A stretch of 64,000 bases of DNA from contig NC_073356.2 of NCBI RefSeq assembly GCF_027580225.2, forward strand, positions 14,971,501-15,035,500, written 5' to 3'. The translations under genes and the position numbers were made by a program. Each line of letters opens with the position of its first letter. Position 1 is the stretch's first letter. Of the stretch, positions 54,401 through 64,000 are shown in pieces. The notes under the pieces are model-generated. The model searched no databases. It was given only the letters and a program-made list of their open reading frames with translations, and was not told where the DNA came from. Source of the stretch: Misgurnus anguillicaudatus. Taxonomy: Eukaryota; Chordata; Actinopteri; Cypriniformes; Cobitidae.

Positions 54401-54901
54401 TTTAAAGGCACACCATGGAACTTTTTGGCCACCAGGGGGTGCTAGACATGTATTTTTCACGCCTAGCGCCCCTTGAGGCCACAAGCGCCGCATCACTGTC
54501 GCAAAGGAAAGGAACTGGCCAACCTTAAACTAAACTAAAAACTAAACATTTAAAACACTAAACGATCAACATTTTGAGACAACAGTGAGAAACGCAGTCA
54601 TGTTACAACTTTCTGATGAGCAACTCGTCGTGGCAGAAGCCATTTCTCAATCTGAAGGTTGCAGCCTCCGGATGTCGTATTTCTAAGCTGCATACGTCAT
54701 CAAGACTGTCTTATTTCAGAATTTTAACAATTATAAAGTTGACTATTATACTTAGTTAATCGTAAATTGTTGCAGTATGCTTATGACTTGCGAATGTAAT
54801 GTTCAGTTTACCTTAATAAACGAGGCTTGATGACGTAGGTATGCAGCCTGCATATATGACCTCTGCTGCAGCCTTCCAATTGAGAAACGACCAGAAGTAT
54901 T

Positions 54902-55407
54902 TGTAACGTATGCTCTTAAATGAAGTGAGTGAGAAGTGAATCCATGTGCAAAAGGTGTTTATTAGTAAAATCCCAAAAGGGCCAGCAAACCAAGTCCAAA
55001 CAGGGTAAATCCAATACACGTAATCCAAATAACAGGCGAGGGGTCAAGGCAGGCAGAGACACAATCATACATCCAAACAAACAGGCGAAAGATCAAGGCA
55101 GGCGGCAAACAGGCGATAAATCCAATAAAACAGGCGTGGGTCAAAAACAGGCAGATACAGATACAGATACAAAAACAGGGTAGCAGGTAACAGATCAACA
55201 GGTAACGGGCTGGGCATACGAATGTAATATACAGCAGCTAACAGGTGAACAGGAAGTGACTTATATACAGAAACAAACAGGAAGTGTGAAGCGTGACATG
55301 GCATGATGAGTTTCAAAATAAAAGTCCAAACAGAGCAGAGAATCAAAATACAAGAACAAATAACAAAAATACACAAAATACAAGAAAATACAAGATAAAA
55401 CCTTACA
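54902..55407 (-). repeat. 3' LTR of element D
   Basis: 506 bp, plus-strand start TGTAACGTATGC, end AAACCTTACA. Contains an extra GATACA unit compared with the other LTR. Confidence 0.95.
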
Positions 55408-55846
55408 GAATCCCCCCTCTAAAGGGCGACTCCCGGAGCCCAACATACAAATAACAAAGTCCAAATAGAGGGTGGGGGGGCGGGCCAGGACCTCTTGGCA
55501 AGGCAGGGCAGTTCATAAGAGGTCCTGGGTCATGAGGCCAGGATGGTCCAGGGTCGTGGGACCAGCATGGTCCCGGATCATGAGGCAGATGTGGGCCCGG
55601 GTCATGGGGCAGGTGTGGGCCCGGGTCATGGGGCAGGCTAGGACCTGGGTCATGGGGCAGGCTAGGACCTGGGTCATGGGGCAGGCTAGGACCTGGGTCA
55701 TGGGGCAGGCTAGGACCTGGGTCATGGGGCAGGCTAGGACCTGGGTCATGGGGCAGGCTAGGACCTGGGTCATGGGGCAGACATGGGGCTATATCATAGG
55801 GCAGGAATAGACCTTGAACACAAGGAAAGGAAAGGTCCGAGCACAC
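55403..55846 (-). CDS. Repetitive Pro-rich frame of element D
   Basis: 147 codons made largely of an 8-residue unit (PHDPGPSL and variants) repeated about 11 times, matching a 24-bp minisatellite at 55540-55800. Upstream it has MCSDLSFPCVQGLFLP and downstream GPPPHPLFGLCYLYVGLRES. It lies after the gag-like stop in another frame and runs into the LTR edge. It may be a second short protein, a frameshift extension of gag, or non-coding repeat that happens to be open. I favour a decayed or facultative extension. Confidence 0.35.
   Translation of the reverse strand: MCSDLSFPCVQGLFLPYDIAPCLPHDPGPSLPHDPGPSLPHDPGPSLPHDPGPSLPHDPGPSLPHDPGPSLPHDPGPHLPHDPGPHLPHDPGPCWSHDPGPSWPHDPGPLMNCPALPRGPGPPPHPLFGLCYLYVGLRESPFRGGIL
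55408..55426 (-). other. Polypurine tract of element D
   Basis: Minus strand reads TTTAGAGGGGGGATTC immediately before the 3' LTR. Confidence 0.7.
55540..55800. repeat. 24-bp minisatellite
   Basis: About 10-11 units of CAGGCTAGGACCTGGGTCAT plus GGGG; the six central units look identical. Confidence 0.95.
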
Positions 55847-55903
55847 TTCGGCCTCCGCCTTGGTGTCCTCTGCCTCCTTCCTGTGTCCGGGTACTACCCC
55901 CCC

Positions 55904-57325
55904 CTAAAAAAAAATTGGGAAAGCTTCCACAGTCCAAGGTGGCGATGTCCCAGATAGTGAATCAGATGAGTTCTTTGAGCCAGGTGAATCAGATGAGTCC
56001 TTTGATCCAGGTGAATCAGACGAGCCAAGTGAGCCAGACGAATCAGATGAATCAGGTGAGTGAGATGAATCAGATGAATCAGACGGGACAAGTGAGTCGG
56101 GCAGGACAGACGAATCAAGTGAGTCGGGCAGGACAGACGAATCAAGTGAGTCGGGCAGGACAGACGAATCAGATGAGTCGGGCAGGACAGACGAATCAGA
56201 TGAGTCAGGCAGGACAGACGAATCAGGCAGGACAGACGAATCAGGTGAGTCAGGCGGATCAGATGAGTCAAACAGATCAGATGAATCGGGCAGATCAGAT
56301 GAGTCAGGCAGATCAGATGAGTCGAGCAGATCAGATGAGTCGAGCAGATCAGATGAGTCGGGCAGATCAGATGAGTCGAGCAGATCAGATGAGTCGGGCA
56401 GATCAGATGAGTCGGGCAGATCAGATGAGTCGAGCAGATCAGATGAGTCGGGCAGATCAGATGAGTCGGGCAGATCAGATGAGTCGGGCAGATCAGATGA
56501 ATCATAGGAGTCGATTGAATCAGAGCAGTTGGATGAATCAGATGAATCGAATGAGCCGGATGAATCGAATGAGTCGGATGAATCGGATGAGTTGGATGAA
56601 TCGGATGAACCGGATGAATCGGATGAGTCGGATGAATCGGATGAACCGGATGAATCAGGCAGGTCAGATGAGTCCAGGGGTTCGGGTACAGGGCCTTGAG
56701 ATACACAGGGGACAAACGAGCAGCAGGCAGACCAAACGCACCACAATGCAACGGCAAATTCATAAAGTACATAGTCTATGAGACATACCTCAGCGGTAGT
56801 TACAGGCATGGCGGCCATCATAACGGCAGGTGCAGGGTGAATATTAGCTCTCCTAAGTGCAGGTGTGGTGGTGATGATGGCCCTCTGAATAACAGGTGCT
56901 GGGATGACGGTGGTTTCCATATAAACAGGTGCAGGTGCAGACACAGACAGGATGGCGGCCATTTTGGGAACAGGCAGGGTGGCGGCCATTTTATGAACAG
57001 GCATGGTATTTTCAGTTTTGGGCAGAACTGGCAGATCATGGCGTGGTGTGTTATGTGCGCTCACCGGAGGTGTATCCCCAACACCCACAGTGAACGGTGA
57101 ACCACATAACAACAGTGCAAAGTCAATGTACTCCTCAAGTGACCATAAATCCATGTCCCGTGGCATCCACAAACGTAAGTGTTCATCAAGGGCATTGTAA
57201 AACAGATTTTTGAGCGTGGTATCGTCAAAGTGTACTTGGTAACTTAAATCCAAAAAGTCCTGAACATAATCCTCAATGCGGCGGTGGTTCTGACGAAGTG
57301 CAAGCAGGGTGTAGACAGGTTTCAT
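55904..57325 (-). CDS. Gag-like protein of element D with Ser-Asp repeats (473 residues)
   Basis: Starts at an ATG 56 bases after the 5' LTR (MKPVYTLLALRQNHRR). Residues 1-85 resemble Ty3/gypsy gag of fish: IEDYVQDFLDLSYQVHFDD, NALDEHLRLWMPRDMDLW, YIDFALLLCGSPFTVG. A low-complexity Pro/Ala/Thr region follows, then a hydrophobic stretch near 185-210 (YVLYEFAVALWCVWSACC). The last 250 residues are almost only Ser-Asp repeats, first diverged, then a regular SSDLPD unit (18 bp) and SSVLPD variants. No zinc knuckle is present, unlike most gags. It might form particles that package the element; that is inference. Confidence 0.7.
   Translation of the reverse strand: MKPVYTLLALRQNHRRIEDYVQDFLDLSYQVHFDDTTLKNLFYNALDEHLRLWMPRDMDLWSLEEYIDFALLLCGSPFTVGVGDTPPVSAHNTPRHDLPVLPKTENTMPVHKMAATLPVPKMAAILSVSAPAPVYMETTVIPAPVIQRAIITTTPALRRANIHPAPAVMMAAMPVTTAEVCLIDYVLYEFAVALWCVWSACCSFVPCVSQGPVPEPLDSSDLPDSSGSSDSSDSSDSSGSSDSSNSSDSSDSFDSSGSFDSSDSSNCSDSIDSYDSSDLPDSSDLPDSSDLPDSSDLLDSSDLPDSSDLPDSSDLLDSSDLPDSSDLLDSSDLLDSSDLPDSSDLPDSSDLFDSSDPPDSPDSSVLPDSSVLPDSSDSSVLPDSSDSSVLPDSLDSSVLPDSLDSSVLPDSLVPSDSSDSSHSPDSSDSSGSLGSSDSPGSKDSSDSPGSKNSSDSLSGTSPPWTVEAFPIFF
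56040..56670. repeat. 18-bp and related minisatellite
   Basis: Core 56259-56500 has about 14 units of GATCAGATGAGTCGGGCA with GAGCA variants; outer parts use 27-bp (CAGGACAGACGAATC) and 9-12-bp variants. Confidence 0.93.
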
Positions 57326-57380
57326 ATTGCTGGTGGGAGATTACTGACCTTTGCTGGATTCCGGTGTGGGCTGTATATTC

Positions 57381-57879
57381 TGTAACGTATGCTCTTAAAT
57401 GAAGTGAGTGAGAAGTGAATCCATGTGCAAAAGGTGTTTATTAGTAAAATCCCAAAAGGGCCAGCAACCAAGTCCAAACAGGGTAGATCCAATACACGTA
57501 ATCCAAATAACAGGCGAGGGGTCAAGGCAGGCAGAGACACAATCATACATCCAAACAAACAGGCGAAAGATCAAGGCAGGCGGCAAACAGGCGATAAATC
57601 CAATAAAACAGGCGTGGGTCAAAAACAGGCAGATACAGATACAAAAACAGGGTAGCAGGTAACAGATCAACAGGTAACGGGCTGGGCATACGAATGTAAT
57701 ATACAGCAGCTAACAGGTGAACAGGAAGTGACTTATATACAGAAACAAACAGGAAGTGTGAAGCGTGACATGGCATGATGAGTTTCAAAATAAAAGTCCA
57801 AACAGAGCAGAGAATCAAAATACAAGAACAAATAACAAAAATACACAAAATACAAGAAAATACAAGACAAAACCTTACC
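57381..57879 (-). repeat. 5' LTR of element D
   Basis: 499 bp, about 99 percent like the 3' LTR by eye. Its last plus-strand base is C where the other has A. Confidence 0.95.
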
Positions 57880-58345
57880 GTATTTCCTTGCCTTTTTTGA
57901 AACACATATTGTTGCATCGTCTCTCTCTCTCCCTCGCCACCATGATTTTTCGCAATGGCGCTCGTTTTTCCTCTCTTTTGTGTGAAAATTGTCGCTCCAA
58001 ATCCAATAAACCGATGTGTTTAGGGAAAGAGATTAGGTCTGCCGCTTTGTAATACGTCACGCGAGTGACAGCGGAACGCAGCAAATGAGGAAGAGAGAAG
58101 AGAGAAACGCTCGGCTCTGATTGGTGAATGAATAGGGTTTGGTTTTACACTGTGAGCAAGTTTGACTGCTGTAGCATCCTGGATTGTAATGTAAATACCA
58201 TAGACACAGTAAAAGAAAGGTAAATACGTGAACACAGCTTCTGAATACAGGGAACTATATGCAAGATAATCGCCGTCATTTATAAAGAAGATCGCATTTA
58301 TGTATGAATCAAGATCGTGAGTTTATATAAAAAAAATTGCCTTAA

Positions 58346-58412
58346 AGGGGAATCGAACCCGGGTCGCCCGTGTCACAAATACGTGAAACTAACACGGTGC
58401 CACAAAGTCATA
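58346..58412 (-). ncRNA. tRNA-like segment with B-box
   Basis: Minus strand carries GGGTTCGATTCCCC, a near-perfect polymerase III B-box, and 43 bases upstream TGGCACCGTGTTAG, a passable A-box. The spacing equals that in tRNA genes. Stems cannot be completed convincingly, so this is a relic or part of a SINE-like module within the TTAA element. Confidence 0.3.
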
Positions 58413-59238
58413 TAATAGAAATTGCACTCTACACTCCTTAAGTAGCCTCCAGCCAAATTCACATTAAAAACAAATTGTGTGGAGGAAGTGACGTAAGCCA
58501 TAAAGCAGTCGAATTTTGTAGTTTTTTTGTGCTCTGGTTACTACCAGAAACCCTAAGTTTTAAAATACGAGTAAAAGTGATACAGACCCCGTCAGGCTAT
58601 GGTAGACATGTCATTCAACCTATTTAAAGTCGATGTACTATCACAAGGGTTTTGAAGAATTATTATGAAGGTTAAAAAATTACATGGTGTCACTTTAATG
58701 TAGTGTGTTATGGAAATGTGTTTTTGGAAACAGTGTTTAATAAACAGCTTTTATAAACTCTAGTGATGGTCATTAATTATTAATTAATCATTAGCTAATG
58801 GTTTGCAAATATATCATTATGTTGTGACTTTACTTGTTGAGGCACATCATTATTAACTCATTATTTAGTAATTGTATTAATTAACACACCACTAATGCTG
58901 TAATCAACAATGCATTAATGCATACCAGTTTATCTGCATTATAAGGCTTTGGATCATTGTGGTAATTAACAAATTAATTAACACTATTAGTTCATAAAAG
59001 AAGTGATGATGGAATTAATCCACAATTACATATTTAATTAATAACAGTTCATATATGAACTAATATATTAATCAGACAGACTCTTCATTAGTCGCTAATG
59101 AGGCAATCATTAATGAATAGCTAATGAATAGCTTAGATAATCATTAGTAATACATTAATTCAGTTTTATCTTTGCATTAGTTAAGCACGAATTCATGATT
59201 ATTAGTGCACCCTTATTGTAAAGTGTTACCCCACATTT

Positions 59239-59660
59239 TTGTCATAGCATAAAAAAAACTAACTTAAACGAGAAATGACATTTCTGTCCTCAATGTTAAC
59301 ATTACCTCTAGTTGGTCAGACTATACATAACAACAAGCTGACACGTATTGTTTTACAGAAACATTTTAGAACAACAAAAATTAATGGAAATTATAATCTC
59401 TATTAAATAATACACAAACATTTTAGCAAAAATAACTCAAATCGGAATAGCGCTGCTACTACAAATGTTACTATGACTTTATTTGCTGTGCTGTAGTAGA
59501 CGGAGTGCCTTATATAAACTTTTAATAGTCACACACTTTTAATATAAGATTTTTGTCCAAAACTTACCTGAACCACGTACGTCTGCGAAGTCAGCTCCCG
59601 CACTTTTTTCCTTGTTCATGGCAAGACGAGACTGGAGTGGCTTCTCTGGGTAAAGGAATA
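59239..59660. other. No recognisable feature
   Basis: AT-rich sequence between two transposable elements. Confidence 0.5.
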
Positions 59661-59662
59661 TA

Positions 59663-60525
59663 TGAAGAGTTTGGTTCCAAAACGCAATAAATCCATTTTG
59701 ACAAATTTCTGTAAAAACGTGTTTTCTATACCAAGAAAGTGACAAGATGAAAACCAGTATTTTCTGTTACAAACTTTCACATAGCATCTTTAGGTTATAA
59801 AAACATAAAAAATTCAAATCCATAACTTGATTTTCAAAGATTTATTATAAAAACTAATTATTTTTTCCACAAAATGCAATAAATCCATGACAGTTTTTTA
59901 TTTCAAAATGCTATAAATCTATTAAATCAATGTATAAATGTGCATTCATCTTTACCATTTTATATTTATTTAGTTGACTAGTGGTATACAATGATTAAAA
60001 AATAAACATTAATGGCATTAACCAAAACACTTACTTTGTTATATTAAGAACACAATGTTTTAGCGAGAAGCTTGATGCTGTCTGGAGAGCCAGCAACCGA
60101 GTGCCTCTCGCGGAAATATTAGCTGTTGATGTCTTACGTTTCTTTCCCGTCACAGAAAACCATCACAGGTTTGGCAATGCTATTAAAGTATTATTTTGTT
60201 TTGTTTGTTGATCACGAAGTACAAAGTAGATGAGGAAAATTAGGATTCCGTGTACTCGGCGCGCCGCCATGTTTGTTTACATTGCGTGACTGGTGGTCTG
60301 TAATATCAGAAATGGATTTATTGCGTTCTGTAAAAAAGGGGGAGTGGCGTTTGTCGCATTTTGGGAAAAAAGGGAGAAAAGATGACAGAATATCACGGCG
60401 GGTATTGGATTTTGCGTAAAATTAATTATTTACTTTTAACTACTGACCTGATATAATACTGATTTTGGCAGTAACTCATTTTTTTCAAAAATGGCGTTTA
60501 TCGCGTTTTGGAACCAAACTCTTCA
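59663..60525. mobile_element. TIR element, TGAAGAGTTTGGTTCC ends
   Basis: Ends TGAAGAGTTTGGTTCCAAAA and TTTTGGAACCAAACTCTTCA are perfect inverse copies, with TA on each side. 863 bp without a frame. The interior block 59785-59957 recurs in inverse at 3470-3655. Confidence 0.8.
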
Positions 60526-60527
60526 TA

Positions 60528-60990
60528 TCGCAATCTGTTGGTTTGGCACGCTCATGACAATGCTTCATACCGGGGTTTTGCGTGTTCGAGTTGACGTGGA
60601 ATTGTTTGGTTTTTAGGGGATCACAAAACAATGATACGTGTAAAACAAGCCAATAATCCCTTATTTTTCCTCACTTTCCCGAGTTGCCTTTTCTCTAACT
60701 TACTTGAGTATTAACGGCGGCTGGCAACCAGCGTATGTACATTACTGCCCCCTCCTGCTTCGGAATAATGGAACTTAGCAGCTGTGTGTCATTAAAAGCA
60801 AAGAAAGCGCTGCTATTTTATTTATTTTACTTGTATATTATATTAAAACATTTACATTTACTTAACGGATTCCATTTTTCTTCACTTATTATCACTTACT
60901 TAGTTCTTTTACATACTTGATACACCCATGATGTCGCCTTTGCTCTGGTGGGTTGCAAAGCGAGGAATAACTGGGCACGCACCAACAGAG
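60528..60990. other. No recognisable feature
   Basis: No coding or repeat pattern that I can name. Confidence 0.45.
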
Positions 60991-61187
60991 AGAAGCGCGG
61001 CATCGGCCTCCGGTACAGTTGTCCGACTCAAAGCCGACGTAACAGACAAGCTTGATGAGTGGGAAATACCGTTGACTTGACTGAAGATTTGGCCGATGCC
61101 TGGCCGATACTTATTAGATGTTTCAGATAAGGAGGCCGACGTACGCTCTTGAGCCGACGTCGGGCAGACGTACGTGTGCTGTCTGGG
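60991..61187. repeat. DNA-transposon end, CCCAGACAGCACAC family
   Basis: Right end ACGTGTGCTGTCTGGG with GCCGACGT subterminal words, the inverse of the end at 16684. Confidence 0.55.
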
Positions 61188-61456
61188 AAGGATATAGCGT
61201 GCTATTTGTTGATCCTTTGTTATTTATAATGTCTCATGTATTTAAGACATATGCCATAGGCCAATACAATTTTCAAATATGTTTAAGAAGCATATTTTTG
61301 GGATTGCCTTTTCATTAAAATAGTTCTTCATAGCCTACTTTTATGTTGAAAAACGAGATATGGTGGTGAGTGGGAACTATGTGCTTAGTAATAAGTTAAG
61401 TGATCATGTGAACTCAATCACTACAGTATGATTTCACTGTGAGTGTACCGTGACTT
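61188..61456. other. No recognisable feature
   Basis: Short spacer, no pattern. Confidence 0.5.
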
Positions 61457-63753
61457 TGTCACAGGTCGGGGCAGGCTATGGGCTCTATGTCCTACCCCTG
61501 ACTCAACCTCGAGGAGACCCCGGAGTTTCCAAAAAACAGACAGACAAGTGGCTTAAAATAGAAACAATAATCTTTATTCATTTAGTTAAAATTAAACACT
61601 CTTTAAAATATTCAGTCTGGCCTCTTTCTTCCAGCGAGACGACCAGATCTCAAGCCTCCTGTTTGTGCTTTACAGGAGGGCGGCTCTTTACAGGTTTCCA
61701 GGAGCAGGTATGTGAGAGAGACTTTCCTTTACAGGTGTTCGGTAGTAAGGATACAAGAGAGGCTTCCCTTCACAAGGTATCAAAGGTAAGTACACAAGGC
61801 GGCTTTCCTTAGTAGGTGTAGATTGGTAAGTGTGCAAAAGAGGCTTTCCTTTACAGGTTTTTGGTAGCAAGGATACAAGAGGGACTTTCCTCCACAGAGT
61901 GACAATGGTAAGTACACAGACGACCTTCCTCCGTAGGCATACAGTGGTAAGTGTACAGAAGAGATTTTCCTTTCCAGGCTTTTAGTAGTAAGGATGCAAG
62001 AGGGACTTTCCTTCGCAGGGTGACAACAGTAGGTACACAGGGCAGCCTTCCTTGGTAGGTATACAGTGGTAAGTAGGCAGAAGAGACTTTCCTTCACAGA
62101 ATAACAACAGTCAGTACACAGAATAGGCCTTCCTTTGTAAGTATGCAATGGTAAGTGTGCCGAAGAGACTTTCCTTTGCGGATAGGCGGCGATAATCTTA
62201 CACGGAGGGCTTTTCCTTTGCAAGTGGGCAGCACTAAGTATACAGAGACTGGCTTCCTTTTACAGGTAGGCAACAGAGGGGGTACACGGAAAAGGCTTTC
62301 CTTTACAGGTAGGCTGCGGCTGGTATACAGAGGAGGCTTTCCTATACAGGTAGGCAATGAAGAGTACACCAAGATAACTTCCCATTGCAAGCGAGCAACG
62401 ATCAGTATGAAAAAGGGTCTTTCCTTGTATAAGCAACAATGATCATCCAGACAGGGCTTTTTTCATAAGCACACAGTAATAGAAGCAGAAGACACGTTGT
62501 TATGCAAGTAGCAGTGGTAAGTATTCAGACTGGATTTCCATTGTGAGCAAACAGCAATAAACACAAAGGGCTTCCTCAAATAGACAACAATGGGCATCCA
62601 GACAGGGCTTTCTTCATAAGCACACAATAATAGAAGCAGAAGGCACGTTGCTATACAAGTGGCAGGGGTAAGTATGCAGACGGGGCTTCCAACGTGAGCA
62701 CACAGCAGTGGACACAAAGGGCTTCCTCAAATAAACAACAATAAGAATCCAGACAGGGCTTTCTTCATGAACACAAGATGATTGAAGCAGTAGGCACGTT
62801 GCTATGAAATTAGCAGTGGTAAGGATACAGACAGGGTTTCCAACGTGAACACACAGCAGTAGACACAAAGGGCTGGCTTACATAAGCACAGGGAACATCC
62901 AAACCGGGCTTTCTTCAGAAGTATACAGTAAGGAAAGCAGAAGAGGCGTTCTATGCAAGCAGCAAGTTTAAGTATACAGGTTGTTCCAATGTGAGCTGAC
63001 AGCAGTGGACACAAAGGATGGGCTTACATAAGCACAAGAAACATTCAAGCAGGGTTTTCTTCAGAAGTATACAGCAAGGAAAGCAGAAGAGGCGTTCTAG
63101 GCAAACAGCAAGGGTAAATATACAAATCTTTCCATTGTGAGCTGACAAGGGTAGACACAGCGGTGAGCAGGTAGATGTAGCTCCCGTCTAGATAGGTCTT
63201 GTAATCATTGCGACACAGATCATTGATTGGAAAACTTCAGCTCTACAAGTAAACAGTATTCACGGTCACAGGCACGGACATCAGCAGGACAGGTGCTTCG
63301 CACACTCCAATAATAGTCAAAGCCACTCCACGGCAATGCACACATGTAGTTATCCACAACACATAAACTGAAATCCAAGTACTCACAGCAACATAGGGCT
63401 TATACTCCACTGCCTTGACCGAGACCCGTCTCTTGAAGTCGAAGTGTCTGCAGAAGTGATGAGATGGAACTCACATATACAGCGCTTCACTTCCACCGGC
63501 CAATCTGCCTGCCAGTCACGTTTGCTCCTCTTCTCTCACACAGCAAGGTTGCTTGTGATGTGTCCCAATCAGCCGTCACCACGTTCAATACGCACACCTG
63601 GCGCTCGTTTGTTCATCAAAATCGCCAGAGTGATCAGAACTAGCTGTGTGTTTCACTTAATTCTGTCCGGCGGGAAACCGCCTCCACAAAAGTAGTTCTG
63701 CTTTGGATTTTACTTTCGTTTTCGTTCGTTCATCTTTTCGTCACCCCATGACA
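61457..63753 (-). repeat. LTR-like block of 2.3 kb
   Basis: Plus-strand start TGTCACAGGTCGG and end CACCCCATGACA, hence TG..CA on the minus strand. A TATAAGC word at about 63404-63398 and an AATAAA signal at about 61577-61572 (minus) sit in promoter and polyadenylation order. Flanking pentamers GACTT and GATTC agree poorly. Reading it as a solo LTR is plausible, not proven. Confidence 0.4.
61690..63160. repeat. Degenerate tandem array, unit about 60 bp
   Basis: At least 20 diverged units with the consensus elements GGTAAGTATACAG, AGAGGCTTTCCTTTACAGG and short spacers. The right third (from about 62460) changes to a longer unit of about 130 bp with AGACAGGGCTTTCTTCATAAG and AACACACAGCAGTAGACACA. 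Minus-strand frames here (for example 61780-62223) repeat a motif of about 20 residues and are by-products. Confidence 0.9.
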
Positions 63754-63856
63754 GATTCACATTGTGACCATGATATGAGCACAGTGAATGTTGGATGACC
63801 TTACATTATGAGCTATGTTCACAATGTGAGGTCACAGAACATTCAATGTGCACTCT

Positions 63857-64000
63857 AAAGGGGATCGCACACCGGCCACGCAGCTCAGCGTCGCGTCGCG
63901 TCTAGGACAACTCGGAGGTATTGTAAACCGGAAGTGCACATTAAATAGTGCGAGCTTCGTCAGATAGTGTCTACTTCAAAATGCAAAATATACGTTAGCA
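63857..64000. repeat. Start of a further DNA element, cut by window end
   Basis: TAAAGGGGATCGCACACCGG followed by CGCGTCGCGTC, a terminus I associate with a fish MITE. Its other end lies outside the window. Confidence 0.4.

Larger units (their letters stand above)
54902..57879 (-). mobile_element. LTR element D: gag-like ORF, no pol
   Basis: 2978 bp with LTRs at 54902-55407 and 57381-57879 and a 5-bp target duplication GTATT (54897-54901, 57880-57884). The interior is only about 2 kb: a gag-like frame, a second repetitive frame and a purine tract. There is no protease, RT, RNase H or integrase. LTRs differ by a handful of changes, so the insertion is recent; it must use enzymes from elsewhere. 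Confidence 0.92.
54406..58694. mobile_element. TTAA-site DNA element inserted in the foldback
   Basis: Ends AGGCACACCATGGAA and TTACATGGTGTCACT are inverted copies; TTAA flanks both (54402-54405, 58695-58698). Comparison with the uninterrupted left arm (GTGTTTAAATGTAG) shows the empty site directly. Kolobok- or piggyBac-like by target site; no transposase present. Own sequence is about 1.3 kb. Confidence 0.8.
52884..59230. mobile_element. Large foldback element with arms of about 1 kb
   Basis: Ends GGTAACACTTTACAACAAGG and CTTATTGTAAAGTGTTACC. The left arm (52884-53890) is mirrored by 53925-54401 plus 58699-59230, together about the same length. The loop is roughly 34 bp (53891-53924). Flanks CCATATTT (52876-52883) and CCACATTT (59231-59238) agree at 7 of 8. 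The right arm is split by a TTAA-site element. Confidence 0.9.

Noticed and set aside
54946..55200. LTR frames of 80-100 codons repeated at 57408-57670
   Set aside because: Present twice because the LTRs are duplicated; LTR sequence is regulatory.
55783..56781. 332-codon plus-strand and 292-codon minus-strand frames over the Ser-Asp minisatellite
   Set aside because: Other frames of the same 9/18-bp repeat; only the 55904-57325 minus frame continues into gag-like sequence.
61780..62223. 147-codon frame with repeated motif on the minus strand
   Set aside because: Arises from the 60-bp tandem array whose unit length is a multiple of three in places; no start context or domain.

Overview
This window reads as intergenic or intronic DNA of a bony fish, most likely a cyprinid or close relative. 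The evidence is the repeat content: Angel-type foldback MITEs, many hAT elements with 8-bp target duplications, Tc1 and PIF/Harbinger-like elements, an L2 LINE with a two-ORF layout, and chromodomain-bearing Ty3/gypsy elements. I found no operon, rRNA, CRISPR array or convincing host protein-coding gene. Nearly every open frame is part of a transposable element or a shadow of one.

Layout. 17-3465: degenerate Ty3/gypsy element A (minus), cut at its 5' end. 3466-10093: fragments of DNA transposons and LINEs, including a clean hAT (4634-6398), a THAP-domain relic (about 7440-8215) inside an I-type LINE relic, and a second LINE RT scrap. 10094-14480: sparse DNA with an LTR-like block, an Angel MITE and an ACCAGC palindrome. 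14495-16583: hAT element with an 8/8 target duplication carrying a LINE C-terminus. 16970-17437: solo LTR. 18053-24351: Tc1-like element split by gypsy element C (19273-24022), which has an intact 1332-residue gag-pol and near-identical LTRs. 25124-30522: gypsy element B, decayed and deleted. 31313-33745: foldback element split by a hAT MITE and a Harbinger-type element. 34830-35014: hAT MITE. 35040-40275: L2 LINE with both ORFs open. 40305-49955: hAT within hAT within hAT, the innermost holding an APE-type LINE with a 932-codon frame. 50669-51927: second Harbinger-type copy. 52884-59230: foldback with arms of about 1 kb, split by a TTAA-site element, itself split by gypsy-like element D, which has LTRs and a gag-like ORF but no pol. 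59663-60525: TIR element. 61457-63753: LTR-like block filled with a degenerate tandem array.

How the parts relate. Insertion order can be read from target duplications: outer elements are diverged, inner ones fresher. Elements C and D and the L2 look youngest. C is the only one that looks capable of supplying all gag-pol functions. D could only move by using another element's enzymes. The most unusual objects are D (pol-less, with two coding minisatellites), the foldback around it, and the four-deep nest at 40-50 kb.
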